Part shown: piece by piece, positions 15,821-24,376 of the stretch
Layout of the letters: the number at the start of each line of letters is the position of its first letter
Position numbering within the stretch: the first letter of the stretch is position 1
DNA from: an uncultured Christensenellaceae bacterium
Lineage (GTDB): Bacteria; Bacillota; Clostridia; Christensenellales; Pumilibacteraceae
Reading direction: 5' to 3'
Assembly (NCBI GenBank): GCA_910587025.1
Contig: CAJUKR010000006.1
Location: 1 to 31,218 of the forward strand
DNA length: 31,218 nt
The notes under the pieces: model-generated
Seen by the model: the letters and a program-made list of their open reading frames with translations, nothing else
Told to the model about the DNA's origin: nothing
Databases searched by the model: none
Program-made: the position numbers and the translations under genes

Positions 15821-18800
15821 TCACATGAATTTCATGCCGTCGATAAGATATATCTTTTTTTTCGTCACTTTCAGTCCGAGGACTTTTTCGACCGCGGCGG
15901 CGTAAACGTTCAATTGCCGCTCGTATTTTTCGCGACGGTCGTCGGTCACGAATCCTGTCTTGTAATCTATTATTTCCGCTTCGTTGCCGCGCACGGCAAG
16001 CAGGTCGATCACACCCTGAAGGAGCACGCCGTCGTCAGCACCTTCGATATTGTCCGCAAAAAACAGGAACGGCTGTTCGCGGTAGATTTCCGCGCCCCTC
16101 GTTTCTTCGCCTATCGCGTCGAAAGCCGCGGCAAGTTTGTTCTTATCGACAAGACCGATATTTTCTATTTCCGACAATCTTTCGGACTGAGCGTCAAACG
16201 GCATCGAGTAATCGAACGCCTCAAGACAGGCATGGAACGCGGTACCGCGAGCCATAGCCGTTTCTCTGTCGCCCTGTCCGTCGTACTCTCCGTCCACGAT
16301 CAACGCGGGCGGCGAATACTTTTCGCCGTCATCGTCGATTTCGGTCAGAAGCCCTGTGACCGATTTTTTTATTTCGCGCGCTTTTCCGGCAAACGGCGCG
16401 GTCAGATATTCGCGCATTTTTTCGAGCGTACGCTCGTTTACGGTTGCGGGTACGGACGGCGCGAAATCCGCATCGATGTGCTTTACTCCGCGAACAAAGC
16501 CGTGAGCCACGGCGGACGGATATATCCAGTCGGCATAGCAACCGCATTCGTCGGGATTTTTCGGTTTATAGTCCGCATCGGGCAGAAACAGCACCGATTT
16601 GTCCCGCGCTCTGGTAAGCGCGACGTAAAGCACGCGCATTTCCTCTTCGAGCTCCGCTCTCTTTTTCCGCTCGCGCGCCGCAAGCAAAGGCAACGACGGT
16701 ATCGTTTCGCCCGTTTCCGCCACGCGCGACGAAAGCCCGAGCCCGAAATCGCCGTCGGCTATCACGCCGCCGTCCGCGTCCGATCTGAACTGCGAACCGA
16801 GCCCGCACATAAGCACGACGGGAAACTCGAGCCCTTTGGACGCGTGTACGGTCATGATGCGCACGCTGCCCGGCTGAGGCGGCACATCGACATACGGCTC
16901 GTTTGCGCTTAAATACTCGAGATATTCGGAAAGCGTTCCGCCGTAAGAGTTCATCTGCGCAAGCAGGCGTCCGAGACCGTCCGCTTTGGAAATGCCGAGA
17001 TTTTCGGACATTGCCGTGAAAAACAATTTTTTGTCCGACGTTATACGTCCCGCCAGTCCGCCCACCGTCATATATCCGGCAAGCTCGGTATAACCGCGTA
17101 CGTCGGCGAGGAACGCCGCGATATCGGGGTCGCTTTCTTCTTTCAGCACGCATTCGTAAAAATACGCGCATTCGGGATGAGACGCGCGAATCGACGCAAG
17201 TCGCGCGTCCGAAAATCCGCCTATACGACTGCGCATGACGGCGGCGAGCGACACGTCGTCGCGGAAGTTATCGAGCAAGCGAAGATATGACAACAGCAAC
17301 GAATTGATCCGTCCGTCGCTTACGCCGAGTTTGCTGCTCAGCGAAACGGGTACTCCTATCTGACGGAGATTGCGCGCGATCATATCGCTCAGCGCGCCGC
17401 GCGATCTTACGAGTACGGCTATCTCGTCGCAGCTTCTCGTTTCGAGAAGTTCCACGATCTTTTCCGTAACCGCGTCCGCCTCGGCTTCGCGCTTGCCGCG
17501 CTTTTCCGACGCTATGTGATCCCGCACGCTGTACACCTCGGAAAAATCCGTCTTTTCTTTGACCGCGCACGGTTTTTCGGTCATGATTATTTCCACGCTT
17601 TTATCGTCGCCGTCCGACTTTTCGGTGACGAAACAAGCCGTCTCGGCATAATCCACACCGCCGAAACGCGACGTCATGATACGCGAAAACAAGGCGTTGG
17701 CGAAGCGGAGTATACCCGCCGCGGAGCGGTAATTTTTATTCAGTTCCACCGTTCCGCCGCCCGCAGACAGTTCTTCGCGCTTTGCAGCGAACGCCGACGG
17801 CGTACAATTACGGAAAGCGTATATACTTTGCTTGATGTCCCCGACAAAGAACAGATTGTCCTTGCCCGCAAGATTGATTATGCTTTCCTGAAGCGGGTTT
17901 ATGTCCTGGTATTCGTCTATGAACACGTGAGTGAGCGACGCGCGCACTTCCTCGCCCTCGGGCGACGACAGAATTATTCGGGCGCGGCGTTCTAGATCGG
18001 CAAAATCGAGTTTGCCTTTTTCCGCTTTCGCTTCCGCGTACAATTCGCCCGCGCGTCGAGCGACGGACAGGAACAGCCGCGCGTCCCGCGCCGCCTCGAC
18101 ATCTCGCGCCGAATTAACCTCATCGAGAAAACACGTATATTTTTCCACGCGTTTTTTCAATTCGTCGAACTCGGGTTTGATCGCGCTTATCCCGCGCGCA
18201 ACCGTATATTTTATATCCGCGCCCGCGGCTTTGGCGCGCAACTCGTCGATAAGCTGCGCCGCTTTGTCCAGACCGAGCCGTTTGGCCGCTTCTTCGAGCC
18301 TGTCCGCTTCTTCGGCAATCGACGCGAATTTTTCCGCGGCGACCGAGGCAAGAAACTCGCGGCAAGACTCGCCGTCCGAGTACGCATCCGCGGCGTGCGA
18401 CAGCCATTCTTCCGCCGAAGGCTGAGCGTCGGCAAACGACAATATCCCGAGGATCATGCGCTTAAGCGGCGCGTTGCTTCTGCGGCGTATGTACGGACGG
18501 CAGACCGCTTCGAATTCGTGGTCTTCCGACGCTTCTTCGAGAGCTCGCGTAACGGCTTCGGCGCGCATGACCGAACATTCGTTTTCTTCCGCGATCTCGA
18601 ACGCGGGATCGTCGCCCGTCACATAAAAATATTTACGGATGAGCTTCTGACACCACTTGTGCAACGTGCATATATCCGCGTACGGAAGATACTCGAGTTC
18701 GTCGGCGTAACGCCGATCCCCCGTTTCGGCTGTTTTTTCGCGCAGGCGCTCGGCAAGTTTCGCACGCATATCGTCGGCGGCGGAAACGGTGAAGGTGGAA

Positions 18801-18952
18801 ACGAGCATTTTTTTCAGACTGTACCCTTCTTCTATCAGCCTGAGAATGCGCCCGAGCATAACGGTGGTTTTTCCGCTGCCCGCGCTTGCGGATACGAGCA
18901 GATTGCCCGCGCCGTATCCGATTATTTTCTTTTGTTCGGCTGTCCACTCCAC
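15821..18952 (-). CDS. addA: ATP-dependent helicase/nuclease AddA
   Basis: A 1043-aa subunit of the AddAB (RexAB) double-strand-break resection complex, the Gram-positive RecBCD counterpart. UvrD-type helicase motifs: TAEQKKII, Walker A SASAGSGKTTV (residues 21-31), FIDEYQDINPLQ Walker B, VELNKNYRS, and MTVHASKGLEFPVV motif V. The C-terminal RecB-type nuclease shows RGTAFHACLE and EIIDYKTGF (about 990-998). It is shorter than the usual 1150-1250 aa. The best start is GTG at 18952 with AAGGGGA about 9 nt upstream, 4 nt after the addB stop. The frame continues open far upstream over addB but that is antisense-like filler. Cotranscribed with addB. Confidence 0.93.
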   Translation of the reverse strand: MEWTAEQKKIIGYGAGNLLVSASAGSGKTTVMLGRILRLIEEGYSLKKMLVSTFTVSAADDMRAKLAERLREKTAETGDRRYADELEYLPYADICTLHKWCQKLIRKYFYVTGDDPAFEIAEENECSVMRAEAVTRALEEASEDHEFEAVCRPYIRRRSNAPLKRMILGILSFADAQPSAEEWLSHAADAYSDGESCREFLASVAAEKFASIAEEADRLEEAAKRLGLDKAAQLIDELRAKAAGADIKYTVARGISAIKPEFDELKKRVEKYTCFLDEVNSARDVEAARDARLFLSVARRAGELYAEAKAEKGKLDFADLERRARIILSSPEGEEVRASLTHVFIDEYQDINPLQESIINLAGKDNLFFVGDIKQSIYAFRNCTPSAFAAKREELSAGGGTVELNKNYRSAAGILRFANALFSRIMTSRFGGVDYAETACFVTEKSDGDDKSVEIIMTEKPCAVKEKTDFSEVYSVRDHIASEKRGKREAEADAVTEKIVELLETRSCDEIAVLVRSRGALSDMIARNLRQIGVPVSLSSKLGVSDGRINSLLLSYLRLLDNFRDDVSLAAVMRSRIGGFSDARLASIRASHPECAYFYECVLKEESDPDIAAFLADVRGYTELAGYMTVGGLAGRITSDKKLFFTAMSENLGISKADGLGRLLAQMNSYGGTLSEYLEYLSANEPYVDVPPQPGSVRIMTVHASKGLEFPVVLMCGLGSQFRSDADGGVIADGDFGLGLSSRVAETGETIPSLPLLAARERKKRAELEEEMRVLYVALTRARDKSVLFLPDADYKPKNPDECGCYADWIYPSAVAHGFVRGVKHIDADFAPSVPATVNERTLEKMREYLTAPFAGKAREIKKSVTGLLTEIDDDGEKYSPPALIVDGEYDGQGDRETAMARGTAFHACLEAFDYSMPFDAQSERLSEIENIGLVDKNKLAAAFDAIGEETRGAEIYREQPFLFFADNIEGADDGVLLQGVIDLLAVRGNEAEIIDYKTGFVTDDRREKYERQLNVYAAAVEKVLGLKVTKKKIYLIDGMKFM

Positions 18953-18956
18953 TTCG

Positions 18957-21842
18957 TCATTCCCCTTTGTCCGCGGCGACGTGAAGCGCCGCGCTCGGCG
19001 GCACGCGCTTGTCGCCCTCATAGCCGCAAGCATCCGAGTATTCGCAATACGCGCAGGCGTCGGACGATCCGCCGTAAGGCGACGGCGATATAAATCCGTC
19101 GGATATTTCCTCTGCGGCTTTTTCCGCGATGCGCACAGCGTAATCGGCAAGCATACGCACGTCGTCCATGGTTTCCCTGTTTGCGACATAGAACGACTTG
19201 CCGCTCTTCTTCACTTTGATTATCCCGCTTTCGCCGCGCTCGGCAATATTCGGATCGACGGCGGCAAGCACTTCTTCGTCGTTTGCGCATACCCCGGTGA
19301 GAAGATAAGGTTCGCTCTGTCCGAAATCGGAAAGCGTGGAAAAATAGAACGCCCCCGCGGGATCATACCCCGCCCGAATAAGAACGGCGAGATATACGAG
19401 CAGCTGGATCTTCACGCCGCACTTCAGTTCGCCGAGCCTGAATTTCACGCTGCCCGTCTTATAGTCTATAAGCCGCGCGAGCTTTCCGCAGGTATCGATC
19501 CTGTCGATCTTGCCTCGCAGTCCGATCTTTTTGCCGTGAACGCTTAAATCGATTCCGCGCAGTTTACTTCCCTCGAAACCGAATTCCTGCTCCGTAGCAA
19601 CGGGACGGAACGATCCGGCGCGGATCTGTCCGAGTATAGCCTTACAAAGCCCGACCGCTTCACGGCTCAGTATTTCCACCGTGCGCGGATCCGCCGTATC
19701 GCTCTTGCCCGACGCTTCGACGGCTTCGGCGAGTAATTTCTTCGCCGCCGTTTCGGGATCGGTATCGTCCATTATCTTTATATAATTCTCCGCGACGGCG
19801 TGAAGCAGACTTCCGACGTCGACAGGCTCGAGGTCGCCCGTTTCGGGCTTTTTCAATTTGAGTCCGTACCTGAAAAAATGCTTGAGCGGACAGGCGAAAT
19901 ACGTTTCGAGCTGACTCACTTTCGTCGAATCGGAAAGCATGAGCCTACCCGCTTCCTCGGCTTCGACGGGCGGAGGAGGCACGGAATAAGAGTTCGCGGT
20001 CTTTCCTACCAGACGCTCGGCGTAAGGAAAATACATAGGGACGGTCATGTTTTCCGAAAGCCCGGCCCGCACCGAAAGGTACTGTTCGGTAACCATACCG
20101 AGCGTAGGACACGCTTTTAAGAACGACGAAGCGTCTTCGGCGGTTTCGAGATCGGCCGCCGCCTGTTCGCCGCTGACGAAAGTTACATTTTTCGCTTTGG
20201 GCGTTATCGCGCCGAGCGCGGCTCCCGTCTTGTCCGTATGAACAAGCAGCACTTTTTCCGCGCCCGACAGCAACAGGAAAAACTCGTCGCGGGCGCGGCG
20301 GTTCACTTCGGCGGTGGTAGGCGATATTTCGGTGCCGAGCGCGCGCAATCGTTCGATATCCTCGTCGGAAATAAGCCCGGAATCGGGAGTGACGGACGGA
20401 TGCGCGTCGGTGTCGAAATCGGCGACGATCACGCGGGAAAACCTGCGCGCGCGGAAATCGCGCTCTCCGCCGATCTCCACCGCACCCGTTATCTTCGGAC
20501 GGGCGGCAAGCTCGAGCGTCGCCATACCCTCGAGAAGCGAATCGATTATAACGCGAGCGGGCGCGGACGGCATAACGTCGCGGCACAGCGATACGAGCGA
20601 ACGGGCTTTTTCGAACGGGTTTGCCCTGCCTTCGTCCTCGCGCTTCAGCCCATCGGGACAGTTTGTTTCGGCATACGCGATCAGATCTTCGATCTCACCG
20701 AAAACGTCGCCTTTTCCTATGAATCGCGCTATGCGGGCGGCTATGCCGCGCGCCCTTTCCGCGCATAACGCCAGCTCGCGCTCGCCGTCCGATCCGTCAA
20801 GACCGAGCGTAAACGGAGAAAGAAACAGTTTGTAACTTATCCCGTAGCGCGCCGCATATCTTTCCAGCGCGTCGCTGTCCGATTTGTCCGCGCCCGACAG
20901 CGGATTCTTGGTCAGCCGCACCACGTCGGACGCCCTGTACCCCCTTATCGGAAGATTGAGCGCAAGAGAAAGAAATCTACCGAGCGGATGACCCGAAAGC
21001 GGAAGCGTGATCGGCGCGGAATAAGGCACTTCATTTTCGCCCATAATTCTTACGAGATCGTCCGGACTGCCCGAAGTGACTACGCATATGTCGCTTGCGG
21101 CGATCCCCGATTTCATTTCGGTTATTACGAAACGCGTGACCTCTTTCGCCGCAAGCACTGGCGACGAAGCGGCATATACTTCGACGTCGCCGAACGAATA
21201 CTTCGCCTCGGTATCGAATATGTACACGCCGTCGCTCTTACGCTCCATAACGTCGATAATATTCCGCATCTGTTTGGTATAAGCGTCGAAACAGGATATG
21301 TATACGGTCGCACCCGAAAGAAAATCGGAGTCTTCGAGATATTCGCGGAGTAGTTTCATTTTACCCGCCGAATCGACGTACATTCCGCCCGTCAGCCTGA
21401 GATATTCGGAATATACGAGCGCGATGTCCTCCGCTCTTTCCCCGCCGCGCGCTCGTACTTCGTCGGGAGTGATCTCGCATACGGCAAGCTGACCGATCGA
21501 TTCGTACAGCTTGGCGGCGAATCCGCGGGCAAGCGCGCTCTTTTTATAACATTTCAGTTCCTTTTTTTTCTCCTCGAGTATGCGGCGTATAAGCATTACG
21601 CTCCCCTGCTTGGGCAAATAATCGAGCGAAACTTTCCCGCGCAGCAAACGGCTCCAGGTCGTTACGGTCACGTCGAAAACACCGCCGAATCTGTCGCATA
21701 TCATGCGCTCGGCGGTCAGCGTGCAACGGTCGGGAACGATCAGGATATGACGCTTTCCGAGCGATACTTCGCGCTCCGAAAGTTTATCGACCGCGGCAAC
21801 GAGCGACCCGTAATAGGAATCCGAAATAATTTTTTCTTTCAT
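18957..21842 (-). CDS. addB: ATP-dependent nuclease subunit AddB
   Basis: A 961-aa partner of AddA that recognises recombination hotspots and cuts the other strand. Recognised by the Fe-S nuclease at the C-terminus: Cys651 in YFACPLKHFFRYGLKL, the catalytic LIDYKTGSV (Asp793), and Cys930, Cys933 and Cys939 in CxxC-x5-C spacing, which together form the 4Fe-4S staple known from AddB. Helicase-like N-terminal features (HILIVPDRCTLTAERMI, VTTWSRLL) are present, but the usual N-terminal Walker A (GxSGSGKS/T) is replaced by ISDSYYGSLVAAVD. I start at ATG 21842; no ribosome site is seen and the predicted promoter lies so close that the mRNA may be nearly leaderless. First gene of addB-addA. Confidence 0.9.
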   Translation of the reverse strand: MKEKIISDSYYGSLVAAVDKLSEREVSLGKRHILIVPDRCTLTAERMICDRFGGVFDVTVTTWSRLLRGKVSLDYLPKQGSVMLIRRILEEKKKELKCYKKSALARGFAAKLYESIGQLAVCEITPDEVRARGGERAEDIALVYSEYLRLTGGMYVDSAGKMKLLREYLEDSDFLSGATVYISCFDAYTKQMRNIIDVMERKSDGVYIFDTEAKYSFGDVEVYAASSPVLAAKEVTRFVITEMKSGIAASDICVVTSGSPDDLVRIMGENEVPYSAPITLPLSGHPLGRFLSLALNLPIRGYRASDVVRLTKNPLSGADKSDSDALERYAARYGISYKLFLSPFTLGLDGSDGERELALCAERARGIAARIARFIGKGDVFGEIEDLIAYAETNCPDGLKREDEGRANPFEKARSLVSLCRDVMPSAPARVIIDSLLEGMATLELAARPKITGAVEIGGERDFRARRFSRVIVADFDTDAHPSVTPDSGLISDEDIERLRALGTEISPTTAEVNRRARDEFFLLLSGAEKVLLVHTDKTGAALGAITPKAKNVTFVSGEQAAADLETAEDASSFLKACPTLGMVTEQYLSVRAGLSENMTVPMYFPYAERLVGKTANSYSVPPPPVEAEEAGRLMLSDSTKVSQLETYFACPLKHFFRYGLKLKKPETGDLEPVDVGSLLHAVAENYIKIMDDTDPETAAKKLLAEAVEASGKSDTADPRTVEILSREAVGLCKAILGQIRAGSFRPVATEQEFGFEGSKLRGIDLSVHGKKIGLRGKIDRIDTCGKLARLIDYKTGSVKFRLGELKCGVKIQLLVYLAVLIRAGYDPAGAFYFSTLSDFGQSEPYLLTGVCANDEEVLAAVDPNIAERGESGIIKVKKSGKSFYVANRETMDDVRMLADYAVRIAEKAAEEISDGFISPSPYGGSSDACAYCEYSDACGYEGDKRVPPSAALHVAADKGE

Positions 21843-21850
21843 ATACAAAC

Positions 21851-21879
21851 ATAATACCCGAATTAAGGTGACAAAGCAA
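21851..21879 (-). promoter_or_regulatory. Candidate promoter of addB-addA
   Basis: Minus strand TTGCTT (21874-21879), 17-nt spacer, TATTAT (21851-21856). Only 8 nt separate the -10 from the ATG at 21842, so transcription would start at or just before the start codon. It overlaps the -35 of the divergent promoter. Confidence 0.5.
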
Positions 21880-21896
21880 GTTATTTGTGGTAAAAT
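21868..21896 (+). promoter_or_regulatory. Candidate promoter of the 21931 lipoprotein gene
   Basis: Plus strand GTGACA (21868-21873), 17-nt spacer, TAAAAT (21891-21896). It overlaps the divergent addB promoter on the opposite face, so polymerase binding at one should exclude the other. The GTG of this -35 is in frame with the gene but is not its start. Confidence 0.55.
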
Positions 21897-21930
21897 ATAC
21901 GGGAAAATTCGGAAAATCCGGGAGCTGTAC

Positions 21931-23067
21931 ATGAAAAAAGCTTTTACTATTATAGGATGCCTGCTTTTATCGAGCATGTTTTTGTTCGGTTGCGGAAGCG
22001 GAGGAATGTTCGGTTGCGGCGGCACTGCCGCGCCTCCGATCGCTTCGGCAAAACCGTGGGCAAACAGTAACGATTACGAATATATAGCATACGAAGTCGA
22101 TCGGTTCGAAACGAGCGGCGATGCGTCGAACAACGCTGCGCTCGACGAAGAAAATATCGAAGCGCGCGGAGAATACTCCACTACGCTCATAACCGTACGC
22201 GGCAATATTTACGAATCGGATCAGATCGAAGTCATAGGCGGCGCAAGCGAATACTTTGCCGAAAAACTCGCTCCGAGAGGCGCGAAAAAGCTGTCCGAAG
22301 CCGCCGGTTCTTATACCGTGCTCTATACCGCATACAGACTCGAATACTCGGACGGCAAAACGGACGAGATCGGAAGCGTCGCGCTGTTCAAGACTTCGTC
22401 GCTTATGCCGGTTTTCTCTTATAAAACGGTCAGATACGAATCGTCAGGGCTCGAGTACACCGCCACAGCTGATTATGTGAATTACAAAAACATCTTCGAG
22501 TCTAACGAAAAAGGATACGAAAAAGTCGAAACCGATCTTAAAAACGAAGAAAAGGCTTACGACAACGAAACTCTTTATTACGTGCTCCGCGCGCATACGT
22601 CGCTCGCCGCAGGCGGAAGTTCGACGGTCAACATCCGCAATTCGGTCTATACGGGAATCGACGGCGGTGAAAATTACCGCGCGATGGCGTTCCAGGTCGC
22701 AAGCGGCGTAGGAGAGGTCGGCGGTATAAACGCGGACAAAACGCCGGGCGGATTCATCGACAGATATTTCGACGAAGGCGAGATAGATTATTACGAAAAA
22801 GACGTACCGAACGAAAGCAATCCCGAAGTAAACGACCACTTCCGCGGCTATGCGTTCCCCGCCGTACTCGTCGGAATGCAATATTCGAATGCCAACAGCG
22901 GCACGGTAAGATATCTTTATTACTCGCAGGTCGGGTTCGACTACGTAGGCGAAACCACTTCAAAAGTCCTGCTCCAGACGCTCGATTTCGAAACGAATGC
23001 GGACGGCAACGTCGCAAGCGTAACGAGGGCGAGAATAAAAGATTATAAGACTTCCCCGCTCATGTAA
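21931..23067 (+). CDS. Secreted lipoprotein of unknown function
   Basis: A 378-aa lipoprotein: short KK n-region, hydrophobic AFTIIGCLLLSSMFLF, and lipobox LFGC (Cys21), followed by a Gly/Cys-rich linker. The mature domain is beta-rich and highly charged (YEYIAYEVDRFETS, ARGEYSTTLITVRGNIY, VLYTAYRLEYSDGKTDEIGSVALFKTSSLMPVFSYKTV), ending in RYLYYSQVGFDYVGETTSKVLLQTLDF. I do not recognise a family. ATG 21931 has CGGGAG 7 nt upstream. Single-gene unit with its own promoter and the terminator at 23096-23128. It is the third large lipoprotein gene in the window, all encoding tyrosine-rich, beta-looking proteins. Confidence 0.8.
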   Translation: MKKAFTIIGCLLLSSMFLFGCGSGGMFGCGGTAAPPIASAKPWANSNDYEYIAYEVDRFETSGDASNNAALDEENIEARGEYSTTLITVRGNIYESDQIEVIGGASEYFAEKLAPRGAKKLSEAAGSYTVLYTAYRLEYSDGKTDEIGSVALFKTSSLMPVFSYKTVRYESSGLEYTATADYVNYKNIFESNEKGYEKVETDLKNEEKAYDNETLYYVLRAHTSLAAGGSSTVNIRNSVYTGIDGGENYRAMAFQVASGVGEVGGINADKTPGGFIDRYFDEGEIDYYEKDVPNESNPEVNDHFRGYAFPAVLVGMQYSNANSGTVRYLYYSQVGFDYVGETTSKVLLQTLDFETNADGNVASVTRARIKDYKTSPLM

Positions 23068-23095
23068 AGCAAATGGCGGATATTCAAGAAAAAAG

Positions 23096-23128
23096 ACAAG
23101 CGGTACACTAAAGTACCGCTTGTTTGAT
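23096..23128. terminator. Bidirectional intrinsic terminator
   Basis: Perfect 11-bp stem ACAAGCGGTAC/GTACCGCTTGT with a 6-nt loop (23107-23112). It is followed by TTGATTTT on the plus strand and CTTTTTTC on the minus strand, so it serves both the lipoprotein gene and the convergent ppx-like gene. Confidence 0.88.
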
Positions 23129-23144
23129 TTTATGTCACATTATA

Positions 23145-23996
23145 TCAGACCGTCAATTTTTTATATCGCACGAAGCCGTCGAGATTGTCCGCATCGCTTA
23201 TTTTGATCCCGTCTACGCCGAGATAACCGAGCAATTCGATCACAAAGATCGCCCCCGCCGTTATAAGTTCGCTTCTCATCGCGGGAAGCACCGGATAAAG
23301 CGCGGCTATCTTTTTCGGATTCCCCGCTTCGACGAGCCTGTCGCGCATTTCTTTGACTTCGGCAAGCGTAAGCACATAACCGTGCACCTTATCGGCATCG
23401 TACTTTTTGAGTCCGAGCGCCATCGCCGCGAGCGACGTAAACGTTCCGCCCACGCCGATAAGCTCGCCCGACACTTTCACGCCTTTGTATTTGAATATGC
23501 CTTTGGTCGCATAAGTACGCATAAGTTCGGGATCGCCGCCCGAACGTTCCGTTAATCTGACCATACCGAGCGGCAACGACTTGACATATGACAACTTATT
23601 TCCTTCGCCGCATACGATCTCCACGCTCGCGCCGCCTATATCGACGACCGTAGCTTCTCCGTCCGGACAAGCGCCGAGAAGCGCTATTTCCGCTTCCTCG
23701 TAACCGCTTATGATCTCGACGCGGACACCGCACTCGGATGCGACCGCAGAAAGGAATTCGGAACGGTTCGCCGCCGCGCGTACGGCTTCCGTACCGAACG
23801 CATACACGTCCGCGCCCGCCATGCGAGCCGTCTGCGCAAAATCCTTTATCGTTGAAACGGTGCGTTTCATCGCGGGTTCGGACAATCGACCGGTAGCGTT
23901 AAGACCTTCTCCGAGTTTCGTCATAACGGTGATCTTTTTTCCGCCGAGAAGAAGTCTGACGCTCCCGCTCCCTATATCGATAACCGCCGCGCTCAC
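23145..23996 (-). CDS. Ppx/GppA family phosphatase
   Basis: A 283-aa protein of the actin-fold exopolyphosphatase/guanosine pentaphosphatase family. Seen: phosphate-1 loop AVIDIGSGSVRLLL at the N-terminus, YAFGTEAVRAA, ISGYEEAEIALLG with the catalytic-type Glu, phosphate-2 loop TVVDIGGASVEIV, and GVGGTFTSLAAM. It has only the two-domain core, like the short Ppx type, so it may act on polyphosphate or (p)ppGpp; which one cannot be told. The start is GTG at 23996, overlapping the divIC-like stop by 4 nt (GTGA), with AGGAGG 13 nt upstream. In many clostridia a ppx gene follows divIC, supporting this reading. Confidence 0.9.
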   Translation of the reverse strand: MSAAVIDIGSGSVRLLLGGKKITVMTKLGEGLNATGRLSEPAMKRTVSTIKDFAQTARMAGADVYAFGTEAVRAAANRSEFLSAVASECGVRVEIISGYEEAEIALLGACPDGEATVVDIGGASVEIVCGEGNKLSYVKSLPLGMVRLTERSGGDPELMRTYATKGIFKYKGVKVSGELIGVGGTFTSLAAMALGLKKYDADKVHGYVLTLAEVKEMRDRLVEAGNPKKIAALYPVLPAMRSELITAGAIFVIELLGYLGVDGIKISDADNLDGFVRYKKLTV

Positions 23997-24271
23997 GAGG
24001 CTTCGTAAACCTCCTCGTCCTCGTACTTCATATTGAGATAATCGCGCGCGTATTTTTCGATATAGTCCGAAGTGCTTTTGTATTCGATCTCGTTCTCGTT
24101 GTCTTCGATGACAGCCTGAAGTTCGGCGCTACGCGCTTCGAGTTCGGCTTTGCGTGCCTCGAGCACTCCGAGCGAGATGAGATTATATACCAGCGCGACA
24201 ACCGAAATAAGCAACAGCACGATCGCCGTTACCGTAATTATCGCCGTGATTTTTTTCTGTTTTTCCGTCAT
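23993..24271 (-). CDS. divIC: DivIC/FtsL-like septum formation initiator
   Basis: A 92-aa bitopic membrane protein: short charged N-terminus (MTEKQKK), one transmembrane helix (about residues 9-31, ITAIITVTAIVLLLISVVALV), then a coiled coil (LEARKAELEARSAELQAVIEDNENEIEY) and a YIEKYARDYLNMKYEDEEVY tail typical of DivIC/FtsB, where the YARE-like motif contacts divisome partners. It acts in the late divisome with FtsL and DivIB. It stands head-to-head with yabPQ instead of downstream of yabQ as in Bacillus. The predicted promoter leaves no leader. The symbol rests on family pattern and neighbours; FtsL-type cannot be excluded. Confidence 0.85.
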   Translation of the reverse strand: MTEKQKKITAIITVTAIVLLLISVVALVYNLISLGVLEARKAELEARSAELQAVIEDNENEIEYKSTSDYIEKYARDYLNMKYEDEEVYEAS

Positions 24272-24277
24272 AAATAG

Positions 24278-24307
24278 ATTATATTCCTATCGCACTCCGT
24301 TTGTCAA
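24278..24307 (-). promoter_or_regulatory. Consensus promoter of divIC-ppx, predicted leaderless
   Basis: Minus strand: perfect TTGACA (24302-24307), 18 nt, perfect TATAAT (24278-24283). Just 6 nt separate the -10 from the ATG at 24269-24271, so a start 7 nt past the -10 would fall on the A of ATG. The 16 bases 24299-24314 match the DUF1858-pth promoter exactly. Confidence 0.75.
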
Positions 24308-24318
24308 GCGTTTGCACG

Positions 24319-24338
24319 ACGGCGATTTTTTACGCCGT
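24319..24338. other. Short inverted repeat between divergent promoters
   Basis: ACGGCG (24319-24324) and CGCCGT (24333-24338) form a perfect 6-bp inverted repeat around a T-rich 8-nt loop. It lies between the divIC -35 and the yabP promoter and could be a protein-binding site; no regulator is implied by the sequence. Confidence 0.35.
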
Positions 24339-24340
24339 TT

Positions 24341-24370
24341 GTCATATTGCGGCAATGTGCGGAATACTCT
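24341..24370 (+). promoter_or_regulatory. Sigma-E-like sporulation promoter of yabP-yabQ
   Basis: GTCATATT (24341-24348) resembles the sigma-E -35. After 14 nt, AATACTCT (24363-24370) matches 6 of 8 positions of the mother-cell -10 CATACAHT. The ATG at 24377 follows 6 nt later. Sigma-E-type control fits mother-cell coat/cortex genes; the consensus comparison is from memory. Confidence 0.4.
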
Positions 24371-24376
24371 TTTATC

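Noticed and set aside
15653..16912. Long plus-strand frame over the addA 3' end
   Set aside because: It is a shadow of addA; no ribosome site, and its product has no recognisable domain.
21868..21870. GTG as start of the 21931 lipoprotein
   Set aside because: It is part of the candidate -35. The ATG at 21931 has a ribosome site and begins a textbook lipoprotein signal.
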